The notes beneath the pieces were generated by a model. It had not been told where the DNA came from. It did no database searches and saw only the letters and a program-made list of their open reading frames with translations. Positions 53,901 through 61,988 of a stretch of DNA of 64,000 nt are shown here, in pieces. This stretch comes from Diplocloster hominis (GTDB lineage: Bacteria; Bacillota; Clostridia; Lachnospirales; Lachnospiraceae). Where the stretch lies: contig NZ_JAWDIY010000008.1 of assembly GCF_032380655.1 (NCBI RefSeq), forward strand, positions 137,036 to 201,035, read 5' to 3'. Numbering within the stretch: position 1 is the first letter of the stretch; each line of letters begins with the position of its first letter. The position numbers were made by a program, and so were the translations under genes.

Positions 53901-53928
53901 TGACAGAGCGCAAACACACTGCTATAAT
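53900..53928 (+). promoter_or_regulatory. Fully consensus sigma-A promoter
   Basis: TTGACA (53,900-53,905), exactly 17 nt and TATAAT (53,923-53,928). It points to the small gene at 54,125. Confidence 0.88.
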
Positions 53929-53932
53929 GATT

Positions 53933-53956
53933 CCATAGAGTGAATTGACTCTATGG
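53933..53956 (+). terminator. Promoter-proximal hairpin
   Basis: CCATAGAGT / ACTCTATGG, a 9-bp perfect stem with a 6-nt loop, followed by AATTTT. It begins near the predicted transcription start, too close to be a normal terminator; it may protect the 5' end or be an attenuator. Confidence 0.5.
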
Positions 53957-54124
53957 AATTTTAAAACACTCAACCATTCTTGTTCCTTCCCATCCGAAGG
54001 AATTCCAGTAATTTCTCTGTGTAGTTCCAACACAGAAATTCCATTTGAAAACAATAACGGCAGTATATGAGAGCATTAGAATTTAAGAGGTAGGAAGGAT
54101 GTTTCCGGAAAGGAGCTGTATGCT

Positions 54125-54481
54125 TTGAATTACATGAATATAATCCGTGTAGAAAAAAACGAGCTGACAGAGGCCATGAAGCTGCTGCTGTATGAAAGGT
54201 ATACGATGGAGCCGGATGAATTCGTGGTTCTGTATGACTTAAATGCAGACACCTTGTTTGTAGATCCTGTGGTTCCTGCGCAGGATGTGGACATGTTTGC
54301 CAGGATCGCCGGGTCCTGCTTTCCCTATATAAACGATCCGGACAGCGGACTGGCGCCTGTAAGTGAGCAGATTATCCGTACTTATGGTTTTCGTGTCTGG
54401 CTGATCCTCTTCGACTGCTATCAGGACCGGGGAAAGTGGAAGGCGGATCGATCGAGTCGGGATGTATATCCGGTCATCTAA
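54125..54481 (+). CDS. Small protein of unknown function
   Basis: This 118-aa frame is acidic and soluble, with no recognised domain. Noticeable stretches are EPDEFVVLYDLNADTLFVDPVVPAQDVDMFARIAG and IIRTYGFRVWLILFDCYQDRGKW. TTG 54,125 follows AGGAG by 9 nt; ATG 54,134 is an alternative at 18 nt. It sits alone behind a consensus promoter and LexA-like box, between two XRE regulators pointing away or toward it. An SOS-induced effector or an anti-repressor is possible, but nothing in the protein itself shows this. Confidence 0.6.
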   Translation: MNYMNIIRVEKNELTEAMKLLLYERYTMEPDEFVVLYDLNADTLFVDPVVPAQDVDMFARIAGSCFPYINDPDSGLAPVSEQIIRTYGFRVWLILFDCYQDRGKWKADRSSRDVYPVI

Positions 54482-54572
54482 GATATAGGGAGCCAGGGAA
54501 AAGCCGGGAGGATTTTCGAAAGGAACCCTCCGGCAGAATCCCCGGCTTCCGCTCCGGTATATCCGGGATATC

Positions 54573-54935
54573 TCAGCTTCGCGTTTCCGGGTCTGCCATA
54601 CCGAACTGCCGTTTAAAACTCGCGAAAGTTTCCGCAAATGCCAGCATCGCGAGAACTTCCTCGTCCGGCATTTTCCTGATTTTCCGGATAAATTCTTTTT
54701 TAATCGCCGAAAGGGTAGGAGATGCCAGTTTGCTGCCGCTTTCGTTTATGATCCATTCTGCTGAATATCCGAAACGTTCTTCAATTAATTTTGCCAATGT
54801 CTCTGAGATATTCGTCTTTTTTCCATTGACCAGCTGATTCACATAGTTGGCGCTTATCCCCAGGGTGGAAGCAAATTCCACCTGTTTCATATTTTTTTCT
54901 GACAGGATACATTTTATCCGATCACCCAGTGTCAT
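54573..54935 (-). CDS. XRE family helix-turn-helix regulator
   Basis: This 120-aa protein has an HTH domain in the first ~65 residues (RIKCILSEKNMKQVEFASTLGISANYVNQLVNGKKTNISETLAKL). A helical tail follows (IKKEFIRKIRKMPDEEVLAMLAFAETFASFKRQFG). ATG 54,935 follows GAGGTGG; a TTG five codons earlier is part of that site. It is divergent from a 57-aa gene and probably represses the shared promoter region. Confidence 0.88.
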   Translation of the reverse strand: MTLGDRIKCILSEKNMKQVEFASTLGISANYVNQLVNGKKTNISETLAKLIEERFGYSAEWIINESGSKLASPTLSAIKKEFIRKIRKMPDEEVLAMLAFAETFASFKRQFGMADPETRS

Positions 54936-54984
54936 ACCATACCACCTCAATTCTTGAAGCTAGCATATCATAAAAGTATCACCT

Positions 54985-55031
54985 AGTCAAATAAAAATTA
55001 GCTTGACATTTGACTTTGTTCGATATATACT
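54985..55031 (+). promoter_or_regulatory. Promoter with inverted repeat before 57-aa gene
   Basis: TTGACA (55,003-55,008), 17 nt, TATACT (55,026-55,031). The inverted repeat AGTCAAAT (54,985) / ATTTGACT (55,008) brackets the -35, with a further AAGTCAAAG at 55,038. These are likely operator half-sites for the divergent XRE protein. Confidence 0.7.
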
Positions 55032-55060
55032 TTGCTTAAGTCAAAGAAAGGAGGCGGATT

Positions 55061-55234
55061 ATGAAGATTAAGTATGATAATCGAAGAGCGCTGATCCATG
55101 TGCTGGATTGCCTGGATGAATCGGAAACAAAACAACTGCTGGCTTTCGCCGCGGGTTATGAAGCCTGTAGAAAGCAGCTGCAGACAGAGGAATTCCCGGA
55201 TGAGACGCAGAAGCCTCCGGTGGATCACTCTTGA
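55061..55234 (+). CDS. 57-aa small protein, unknown
   Basis: The frame encodes MKIKYDNRRALIHVLDCLDE and so on to QKPPVDHS. A strong AAAGGAGGCGG lies ~7 nt before the ATG, and a promoter (TTGACA-17-TATACT) lies 30 nt further up. The middle (ESETKQLLAFAAGYEACRK) is helical. It is divergent from an XRE gene, as small effector or antitoxin-like genes often are. Function unknown. Confidence 0.65.
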   Translation: MKIKYDNRRALIHVLDCLDESETKQLLAFAAGYEACRKQLQTEEFPDETQKPPVDHS

Positions 55235-55282
55235 CCACCTGACTGATTAAGGAACCGTTACAGTAAAAGGAGGAGAAGGAAA

Positions 55283-56161
55283 ATGTCACTAGTTACGCTC
55301 AAAGAGGTACTTCGTGAGTCCGTGGAACGAAGATACGCCGTGGGGGCATTCGACACTACCGGCTATCAGAACACAGCCGCGATACTGAGGGCTGCGGAGC
55401 AGACCGGAACACCCATGATCCTGATGGTTACGTGGGGGATGATCGAGGAGCAGGAGAACCCCGGGGAATATGTGAAGCTGACGCTGGAAATGATCCGCAA
55501 CGCCAGTGTGCCGGTTGCGTTCCACCTGGATCATGGGGGAAGCTTCGAGGATTGCATGAAGGCGATTCACGCCGGTTTTTCAGGAGTGATGTTCGACGGT
55601 TCATCCCTGCCTATGGAAGAGAACATCCGCATCACGAAAAAAGTTACAGAGGCTGCTCATGCCTGCGGCGTCAGTGTGGAAGCGGAGATCGGACATGTGG
55701 GAGGCGCGGAGGGAGGCGCGCTTCTCAGAGATGGGGCGGTCGCGGACAGCGCGAATTTCACTACGCCGGAAGAAGCCGTGAGGTTTGTGGAAGCCACCGG
55801 GGTGGATGCTTTGGCTGTAGCGATCGGTACCGTCCACGGAATATACCGGGGGATACCGAAGCTGGACCTGAAGCGGCTGGCCGATATCCGCAGTCAGGTG
55901 GACATCCCTCTGGTGATGCACGGCGGTTCCGGTTTGACACCGGAGGCTTTCCGTGGAGCCGTGGAACATGGAATTAACAAGATTAACTTTTTCACCGGTA
56001 TGTCCCTGGCAGCGGCCGGCGCGGTGAAGGAGACTGTCGCCGGGGCGGGTGACCGTCCGATTCATATGCAGGAGATTCAGGAAGCGGCGGACCGGGCGGT
56101 TACGGAGATCGTAAAGGAGCACATAGAGATCTTTCAAACGCAGCCGTTCACCGGATGCTGA
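55283..56161 (+). CDS. Class II fructose/tagatose-bisphosphate aldolase family protein
   Basis: This 292-aa zinc-dependent aldolase (FbaA/GatY/KbaY family) has catalytic Asp83 and zinc His84 in FHLDHGGSFED, His185 in GTVHGIYRG and His213 in MHGGSGLT. It cleaves a ketose (bis)phosphate to dihydroxyacetone phosphate and an aldehyde. First gene of a tight operon with a PfkB kinase, which would supply the phosphorylated substrate. Confidence 0.92.
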   Translation: MSLVTLKEVLRESVERRYAVGAFDTTGYQNTAAILRAAEQTGTPMILMVTWGMIEEQENPGEYVKLTLEMIRNASVPVAFHLDHGGSFEDCMKAIHAGFSGVMFDGSSLPMEENIRITKKVTEAAHACGVSVEAEIGHVGGAEGGALLRDGAVADSANFTTPEEAVRFVEATGVDALAVAIGTVHGIYRGIPKLDLKRLADIRSQVDIPLVMHGGSGLTPEAFRGAVEHGINKINFFTGMSLAAAGAVKETVAGAGDRPIHMQEIQEAADRAVTEIVKEHIEIFQTQPFTGC

Positions 56162-56180
56162 AGATATGGAGGGGAACAGG

Positions 56181-57125
56181 ATGCCAGATAAAGTAATATG
56201 CGTCGGGTTCTGCTGCGTGGATGTATGCATTCGCGGGGTCGCGCAGATTGATTTCAGCAGAGAGCTGATTCCGGTAAAGGAGACTTCCATCTGGATCGGC
56301 GGTGATGCGGTGAATGAGGCCTATGTGCTGAACAAACTGGGGAATAAAGTGGAGCTGATCATTGGCCTGGGCAATGATCCAACCGCGGACTTTATCCGTA
56401 TGGTACTGGATGCGGCCGGCGTGGATTATTCCAAAAGCGTAACGAATCCGGACAGTCCTTCCATGTTATCGGTGCCTTTGATTCGGGAGGATGCGGAGCG
56501 CAGCTTTTTCAACGCAGCACGCCCGGAATCGCTGAGCTACCGTGTGGAGCCGGAGAAGATCCGGGGAGCGCGGGTAGTTTCCCTGGCCAGCCTCTACTTC
56601 CCACCCTTTGACGATGTGGATAACGCGTTGGCTGTGGCCAGGGCGGCGAAGGAGAGCGGAGCGATTGTCTGTGCCGATATGATGTATTCCGAGGGATGCA
56701 GACTTGAGACTTACCGGGATCTCTGGCCCTGCATCGATTATTTCTTTCCTAACCAGGAGGAAGCCCGGGGCCTGACAGGGGAAGAGGACCCGGACCGGAT
56801 GGCAGAACGGATTCTCTCGTTCGGTGTGGCTAATGTCATAATCAAGATCGGAAAGCGGGGCTGTCTGGCCAGAAGCCGGGATACCCGCATGATCGTACCG
56901 CCTTTCCTGGTGGAAGCGGTGGACACCACAGGAGCCGGGGATAATTTTGCAGCAGGATTTATTGCGGGCCTGATGGAAGGCCAGGATCTGTACCACTGCT
57001 GCAGGTATGCCAATGCGGCGGCTTCGATCGCGGTCCGCCATATAGGGGCTTCCACCGGTATTCAGAGCCGGGAACAGCTGCAGGAAGTTTTGGATTCGCA
57101 GAAGGAGGTATCATATGCGTTATAA
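56181..57125 (+). CDS. PfkB family sugar kinase
   Basis: This 314-aa ribokinase-fold kinase has the N-terminal motif around WIGGDAVNEAYVLNKLGNKVELIIGLGND and the C-terminal signature DTTGAGDNFAAGFIAG (248-), with catalytic Asp254. ATG 56,181 follows GGAGGGG. The next gene overlaps by 11 nt. It probably phosphorylates the sugar for the aldolase upstream. The substrate is not determined; the family includes fructokinases, tagatose-6-phosphate kinases and KDG kinases. Confidence 0.92.
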   Translation: MPDKVICVGFCCVDVCIRGVAQIDFSRELIPVKETSIWIGGDAVNEAYVLNKLGNKVELIIGLGNDPTADFIRMVLDAAGVDYSKSVTNPDSPSMLSVPLIREDAERSFFNAARPESLSYRVEPEKIRGARVVSLASLYFPPFDDVDNALAVARAAKESGAIVCADMMYSEGCRLETYRDLWPCIDYFFPNQEEARGLTGEEDPDRMAERILSFGVANVIIKIGKRGCLARSRDTRMIVPPFLVEAVDTTGAGDNFAAGFIAGLMEGQDLYHCCRYANAAASIAVRHIGASTGIQSREQLQEVLDSQKEVSYAL

Positions 57126-58056
57126 GAGATTCGGAAAGACAGGGCTGGATGTATCTGTTCTGACCACAGGGACCTGGGCGATTGGCGGGGCCAACTGGGG
57201 TGAAGTCAATGAAGTGGACAGCATCGCGGCGATCCGGGAGATGACCGCACAGGGAGTGAATCTGATCGATACAGCGCCCGGTTATAATGCCGGACATTCC
57301 GAACGGGTAGTGGGAGAGGCGGTCAGAAGCATACGGGATCAAGTGTATCTGACGACAAAGACAGCGGTCTACACCGGATACGACGGGAGCTATATCAAAG
57401 ATGGAAGAGCGGCAAATATATTGCGCCAATGCGAGGAATCGCTAAAGAATCTGGGTACGGACTATATCGATATTTACCTGATCCATTGGCCGGACCCGAA
57501 GGTGGAGATCGGGGAATCTATGGGAGCCATGGTAAAGCTGCTGGACCAGGGAAAGATCCGGCATATCGGCGTATCGAATTTTTCCGAAGCACAGATCCGG
57601 GAAGCGGAAAAGTACGGGCCGGTGGAGGTGATTCAGCCGCCGTTCTCCATGGTAAACCGTGTGGAAACCGATCTGATGCGCTGGTGTGCCCGGCGTGAGA
57701 TCGGAATCATGACCTACGGATCTCTGGGGGCAGGGATTCTGACCGGAGCGATACGGTCCATGCCGGATTTCCCGCCTGAGGATACCAGGAGAACCTTCTA
57801 TCCGTATTTCGAGGAGCCTATGTTTACGCAGATTATGGAGCTTCTGAAAACACTGGATACAGCGGCGGCGAACCATCATGCGCCGGTAGCCCAGGTAGCT
57901 CTGAACTGGAGTATTCAGAAGGATTATGTACATACGGCGATTGTAGGTGTGAGGAATGAAAGAGAAGCGGCGGAAAACTGCCGTGGAATGGATTGGGAAC
58001 TGTCACCGGAAGAGATGGCGATGATAGATGCGGCCATCGCGGACAATCTGGATTGA
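57115..58056 (+). CDS. Aldo/keto reductase
   Basis: This 313-aa TIM-barrel NAD(P)H-dependent oxidoreductase has Asp in NLIDTAPGYNAGHSERVVGEA (catalytic Asp/Tyr), Lys in TTKTAVYTG, and DYIDIYLIHWPDP. The C-terminus has VAQVALNWSIQKDYVHTAIVGVRN, a family cofactor-site segment. Its start overlaps the PfkB gene by 11 nt. It could reduce or oxidise the sugar entering the aldolase route. Confidence 0.92.
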   Translation: MRYKRFGKTGLDVSVLTTGTWAIGGANWGEVNEVDSIAAIREMTAQGVNLIDTAPGYNAGHSERVVGEAVRSIRDQVYLTTKTAVYTGYDGSYIKDGRAANILRQCEESLKNLGTDYIDIYLIHWPDPKVEIGESMGAMVKLLDQGKIRHIGVSNFSEAQIREAEKYGPVEVIQPPFSMVNRVETDLMRWCARREIGIMTYGSLGAGILTGAIRSMPDFPPEDTRRTFYPYFEEPMFTQIMELLKTLDTAAANHHAPVAQVALNWSIQKDYVHTAIVGVRNEREAAENCRGMDWELSPEEMAMIDAAIADNLD

Positions 58057-58072
58057 AAGGGGGAGTTTAGCT

Positions 58073-59116
58073 ATGCAGAATCAGAGTGCCTATCTGTTAA
58101 AAGCGTTTGAGTTTGAGATCAGGGATGTACCTATGCCGGAGTGCGGGCCGGACGATATCATCATCGAAATTAAGCATGTGGGAGTCTGCGGCTCCGATGT
58201 GGGTTTCTTTGAAGACCCCACCTATGGAGGGTTCGTGAAAGAACCGCCGCTGCCATTTATCCTGGGACATGAATGTGCCGGAATCGTCTGCCGGACAGGA
58301 AAAGATGTGAAGCATCTGAAAGAGGGGGACCGCGTGGCCGTGGAGCCCGGAATCCCCTGCGGAAAATGTGACTATTGCCTGGAGGGACGCTATAACCTCT
58401 GCGATCACATGATTTTTATGGCTTCTCCGCCGTTTCAGACAGCAGCGCTGAGCCGTTACATATCCTATCCGGCTTTTATGGCATTCCAGCTTCCGGACTC
58501 TGTTTCCACTTTGGAGGGTGCCATGTTCGAACCATTTGCCGTAGGCATGCACGCGGCCAAGCGGAGCGGTATTTCTCTGGGAAAGACAGCAGTAGTGCTG
58601 GGCTCCGGCTGTATCGGCCTGATGACACTGCTGGCATGCCGGGCGCTGGGAGCTTCTGCCGTGATTATAGCGGATCTGTATGATAACCGTCTGGCGAAGG
58701 CGAAGGAACTGGGGGCGTCTGCGGTCATCAACTCCTCCAGACAGAATCTGATGGAAGAAGTATTTAGGCTTACCGGCGGGAAAGGCGCGGACTTCGTGTT
58801 CGAGACGGCCGGAAGTAAAGTTACCGCTGCCATGACGCCGGATCTGGTGAAGAAGGGCGGGAAGATCGTCCTGGTGGGCAATGTCCATGAGGATGTTCCG
58901 ATCAATCAACTGCAGCTGAACAACAATGAGGTGGATGTCCTGAGCGTATTCCGTTATCACGGGATCTATCCGCTGGTCCTGGATGCGGTGGCGTCCGGTA
59001 AGGTGGATGTATCCGGGGTGGTATCTCACACTTTTAAATTCGAGGAAGTGCAGAAGGCGTTCGAATGTGCGCTTTATGAGAAGCAGACGGCAGTAAAGGT
59101 AGCCATAGAGTTCTAG
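58073..59116 (+). CDS. Zinc-dependent alcohol/polyol dehydrogenase (MDR)
   Basis: This 347-aa protein is like sorbitol or xylitol dehydrogenase. Catalytic-zinc ligands are in GVCGSDVGFFED and GHECAG; the structural zinc site is CGKCDYCLEGRYNLC. The NAD fold begins VLGSGCIGLM. ATG 58,073 follows GGGGGAG; the open frame extends further upstream into the previous gene. A second MDR at 60,899 suggests two oxidation steps or two substrates. Confidence 0.92.
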   Translation: MQNQSAYLLKAFEFEIRDVPMPECGPDDIIIEIKHVGVCGSDVGFFEDPTYGGFVKEPPLPFILGHECAGIVCRTGKDVKHLKEGDRVAVEPGIPCGKCDYCLEGRYNLCDHMIFMASPPFQTAALSRYISYPAFMAFQLPDSVSTLEGAMFEPFAVGMHAAKRSGISLGKTAVVLGSGCIGLMTLLACRALGASAVIIADLYDNRLAKAKELGASAVINSSRQNLMEEVFRLTGGKGADFVFETAGSKVTAAMTPDLVKKGGKIVLVGNVHEDVPINQLQLNNNEVDVLSVFRYHGIYPLVLDAVASGKVDVSGVVSHTFKFEEVQKAFECALYEKQTAVKVAIEF

Positions 59117-59130
59117 GGGAGGGACTGGCC

Positions 59131-60312
59131 ATGAGACCATTTAATTTCTGTATTCCTACGGAGATGTTATACGGAAAAGGAAGAGTAAATGAGGCGGGAG
59201 AACAGGTAAAGCTGCGGGGAGATAAAGTCCTCCTGCTGTCCTATGACAAAGCGGTACTGGAACAGATCGGAATCTATGATCAGCTGCATCAGTCCTTAAA
59301 CGGGGCAGGAGTGCAGACGGTGGAGCATCTGGGAGTCAAATCCAATCCCGATGTGGCTCATGCCAGGGAAGGAATCCGGAAGGTCCTGGAGAACGGGATC
59401 GGTGTCATCCTGGCGGTAGGCGGAGGAAGCGTGATGGACGAAGGCAAGTGCATTGCCGCCGGCGCGCTCTATGACGGGGATGTCTGGGACCTGTACGAGG
59501 GAAAAGGGGAACTGTCGGATGCCCTTCCGCTGGTCACTATCTGTACTATACCGGCCACCAGCTCGGAGATGAACTGTATCTCCGTCATGAACAATGAGGA
59601 GAAAAAACAAAAATCAGCGCTGTCCGGACCGGAGATCTATCCCAGAGCTTCTATCCTGGACCCTGTGCTGACCTACGGCATTCCGATCAGGAATACTGCC
59701 TGCTCGGCCGCGGATATTATATCTCATCTGTCGGAAGCTTATTTTACGGAGCAGGAGCACTGGACACCGATCCAGGATGGATATTGCGAGAGCCTGATGC
59801 GCACGGTTATAGAGTGTATGGAATGCCTGCTGGAGAATCCGAGGGACGAGGAAGCACGGGACACGATGATGTGGGCGGCCTCCATTTCCTGGAATGAATT
59901 TTACCGCTGCGGCCTTGGAAAAACTTATGTACCCTGCCATATTCTGTCCCATCCGCTCAGCGGACGTTATGACACACCCCATGGCGCGGCGGTCTCCATC
60001 GTCACGACCGGCTGGATGCGCTACATGCTGGATAAAAAGGATGAGCACCTGACCGGGAGATTTGCTAAATTCGCACGGCAGGTGTTTGGAATCCGGATGT
60101 TCCCTGAGGCATTCCAGGCACAGCTGGGTATGAAAGCCCTGCAGGAGTGGTATCACCGGATCGGTGTCCCGGCTTCCTTTAAGGAAGGGGAGATCCCTAC
60201 CAGGGAGGTGGATCTCCTGGTAGAAGCGGCTTACACGGACTGTCTGGCTAACGGGATAGAAGAGGAGTATAACAAAACCGCGTTGAAGGCGATGTATGAA
60301 TACTGCTTTTAG
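59131..60312 (+). CDS. Iron-containing alcohol dehydrogenase
   Basis: This 393-aa group III dehydrogenase has GGGSVMDEGKCIAAGA (NAD site), TIPATSSEMNCISVM and the metal-ligand histidines in the CHILSHPLSGRYDTPHGAAVSIV region. Such enzymes include butanol, 1,3-propanediol and lactaldehyde dehydrogenases; it may dispose of the aldehyde produced by the aldolase. It begins 14 nt after the preceding gene. Confidence 0.92.
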   Translation: MRPFNFCIPTEMLYGKGRVNEAGEQVKLRGDKVLLLSYDKAVLEQIGIYDQLHQSLNGAGVQTVEHLGVKSNPDVAHAREGIRKVLENGIGVILAVGGGSVMDEGKCIAAGALYDGDVWDLYEGKGELSDALPLVTICTIPATSSEMNCISVMNNEEKKQKSALSGPEIYPRASILDPVLTYGIPIRNTACSAADIISHLSEAYFTEQEHWTPIQDGYCESLMRTVIECMECLLENPRDEEARDTMMWAASISWNEFYRCGLGKTYVPCHILSHPLSGRYDTPHGAAVSIVTTGWMRYMLDKKDEHLTGRFAKFARQVFGIRMFPEAFQAQLGMKALQEWYHRIGVPASFKEGEIPTREVDLLVEAAYTDCLANGIEEEYNKTALKAMYEYCF

Positions 60313-60400
60313 ACATCGGATTACCAGGATTTTATGTGTAAATTACAGAGGACACACAGATATACACAGAAATCAGAAAAACAGACAGGAGGAAGGAATT

Positions 60401-60811
60401 ATGCAGGAGAATAACTGGAAAGATCTGGCCCACATTGGTCTCTGGGTAACGGACATGGCGGAGACGAGGAGATTCTATCAGGACATCCTGGGATTTGAGG
60501 CCCCCACTGCGAAAACCACGGTTGATCAGGAAACAGGTATTATAACAGAGATCGTATTTTTACAGAAAGGCAGTCTGATTCTGGAATGCATCTGCCAGCC
60601 CGGGACAGAACTTCCGGACAGAGGCAGGATTGAACATATCGCCATCGCTGCTGACCCTATAGAACAGGCGGTGGAGGAGCTTTCCGCCAGGGGAGTGATA
60701 TTTGACGGCCCTATTGTACAGGACGAAGAGCTTTGGGGCAAAGGAGTGAAATACGTTACATTCCGCGGACCCAGCGGAGAACGGCTGGAGCTGAATCAGG
60801 TAATCCGTTAG
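60401..60811 (+). CDS. VOC (glyoxalase/bleomycin-resistance) family protein
   Basis: This 136-aa protein has two beta-alpha-beta-beta-beta units starting DLAHIGLWVTDMAETRRFYQDILGFE and IEHIAIAADPIEQAVEELSARGV. Metal ligands are probably His and Glu (LAHIGLW; SLILECICQ; IEHIAIA; ERLELNQ). ATG 60,401 follows AGGAGGAAGG. The role within the operon could be as an isomerase or epimerase or in methylglyoxal removal; not certain. Confidence 0.88.
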   Translation: MQENNWKDLAHIGLWVTDMAETRRFYQDILGFEAPTAKTTVDQETGIITEIVFLQKGSLILECICQPGTELPDRGRIEHIAIAADPIEQAVEELSARGVIFDGPIVQDEELWGKGVKYVTFRGPSGERLELNQVIR

Positions 60812-60898
60812 GAAGGAAAAAAGAAAGTGGTGTAGGATGCATTGAAATTGAGATATGGGAATGCATCGATGAAGGTAACCAGAAAGGAGAGTGTAAAA

Positions 60899-61957
60899 AT
60901 GAAAGCGGTTGTTTTGTGCGGAAAAGGGCAGGTGGAATACCGGGAGGTACCGGAGCCGGTGATCGGTGACGACGATATTCTGCTGGAGGTGAAAGCATGC
61001 GGAATCTGCGGAAGTGACCTGCATTTTTACTATGGCCGGCTGGAGCCCATGGGCCAGGTCCCGTTTATCATGGGACACGAATTTGCCGGCGTCATAGCAG
61101 GAATCGGTAAAAATGTCACAGACTATTGGAAGATCGGGGACCGGGTGGTGTCGGAGAATACAGGAGACGCCTGCGGGCGCTGCCCATCCTGTGCCGCGGG
61201 TAACTTCGTGGCCTGCGCACACCGCCAGACCATGGGCTGTTCCATGGATGGAGGATTTACAAAATACGTGCGGATACCGGGCAGGCTGTTACAGATGTAC
61301 CCCAACTGTCTGTATCATATCCCGGATAATCTGAGCTTTTCGGAGGCAACCCTGATGGACCCGGCGGCAAACGGTTACAACGCCGTCATCCAGCAGGCCG
61401 GATTCCGATCAGGGGAAACTGCCGTCGTATTCGGTGTCGGGGCGCTGGGCCTTATGTCGATCCAGCAGGCCTATATCGGCGGTGCTTCCAGGGTGATTGC
61501 CGTCGGCATGTCCTCCGACCGCAGAAGCCGGGAGGCTATTGCCAGGAAATACGGAGCTACTGATTTCCTGGCATCGGATGAGGAAGAGGATCTGGTGGGG
61601 AGTGTCCGGAAGATAGCAGGCGAGAGCGGAGTGGCCGTGGTGGTAGATGCTGCCGGTGTACCGATGATCACGGAACAGGCGATTCGGATCGTAAGAAATG
61701 AAGGGGCGGTCGTCAGAATCGGAATGAGTGACAAGACCTATAACCGTGGGCTGGACGATTTCGCGCTGAAAAATGTCCGGATTATCGGACACATGGGTTA
61801 TAACGCGGAATCCTGGAGAAACAGTCTGGCCCTGGCTGCCGCCGGCCGTCTGGATCTCAAATCCATTATCACCTGCGAACTGCCGTTGGAACAATATCAT
61901 CAGGGGTTTGAAATGTCCAGAACACAGGAAGCCTCCAAAGTAATACTGATTCCATAG
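60899..61957 (+). CDS. Zinc-dependent alcohol/polyol dehydrogenase (MDR), second
   Basis: This 352-aa medium-chain dehydrogenase has GICGSDLHFYYG and GHEFAGV (catalytic zinc), CGRCPSCAAGNFVAC (structural zinc) and VFGVGALGLMSIQ (NAD fold). It starts at ATG 60,899 after AAAGGAGA. It is more like sorbitol or threonine dehydrogenase than the one at 58,073. An ABC ATPase gene follows after 31 nt. Confidence 0.92.
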   Translation: MKAVVLCGKGQVEYREVPEPVIGDDDILLEVKACGICGSDLHFYYGRLEPMGQVPFIMGHEFAGVIAGIGKNVTDYWKIGDRVVSENTGDACGRCPSCAAGNFVACAHRQTMGCSMDGGFTKYVRIPGRLLQMYPNCLYHIPDNLSFSEATLMDPAANGYNAVIQQAGFRSGETAVVFGVGALGLMSIQQAYIGGASRVIAVGMSSDRRSREAIARKYGATDFLASDEEEDLVGSVRKIAGESGVAVVVDAAGVPMITEQAIRIVRNEGAVVRIGMSDKTYNRGLDDFALKNVRIIGHMGYNAESWRNSLALAAAGRLDLKSIITCELPLEQYHQGFEMSRTQEASKVILIP

Positions 61958-61988
61958 AGAATGGGTGGAGGAAAGGAGACTTTAACCA

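Larger units (their letters stand above)
53784..54124. promoter_or_regulatory. Divergent control region with repeats, SOS-like box and hairpins
   Basis: These 341 bases lie between an XRE gene and a small unknown gene. They contain three 12-bp direct repeats, a LexA-like box, a consensus promoter, and two hairpins in the leader (53,933-53,956 and about 54,019-54,047). Confidence 0.6.

Noticed and set aside
58097..59140. Antisense 347-codon frame
   Set aside because: Shadow of the dehydrogenase gene; no recognisable motifs.
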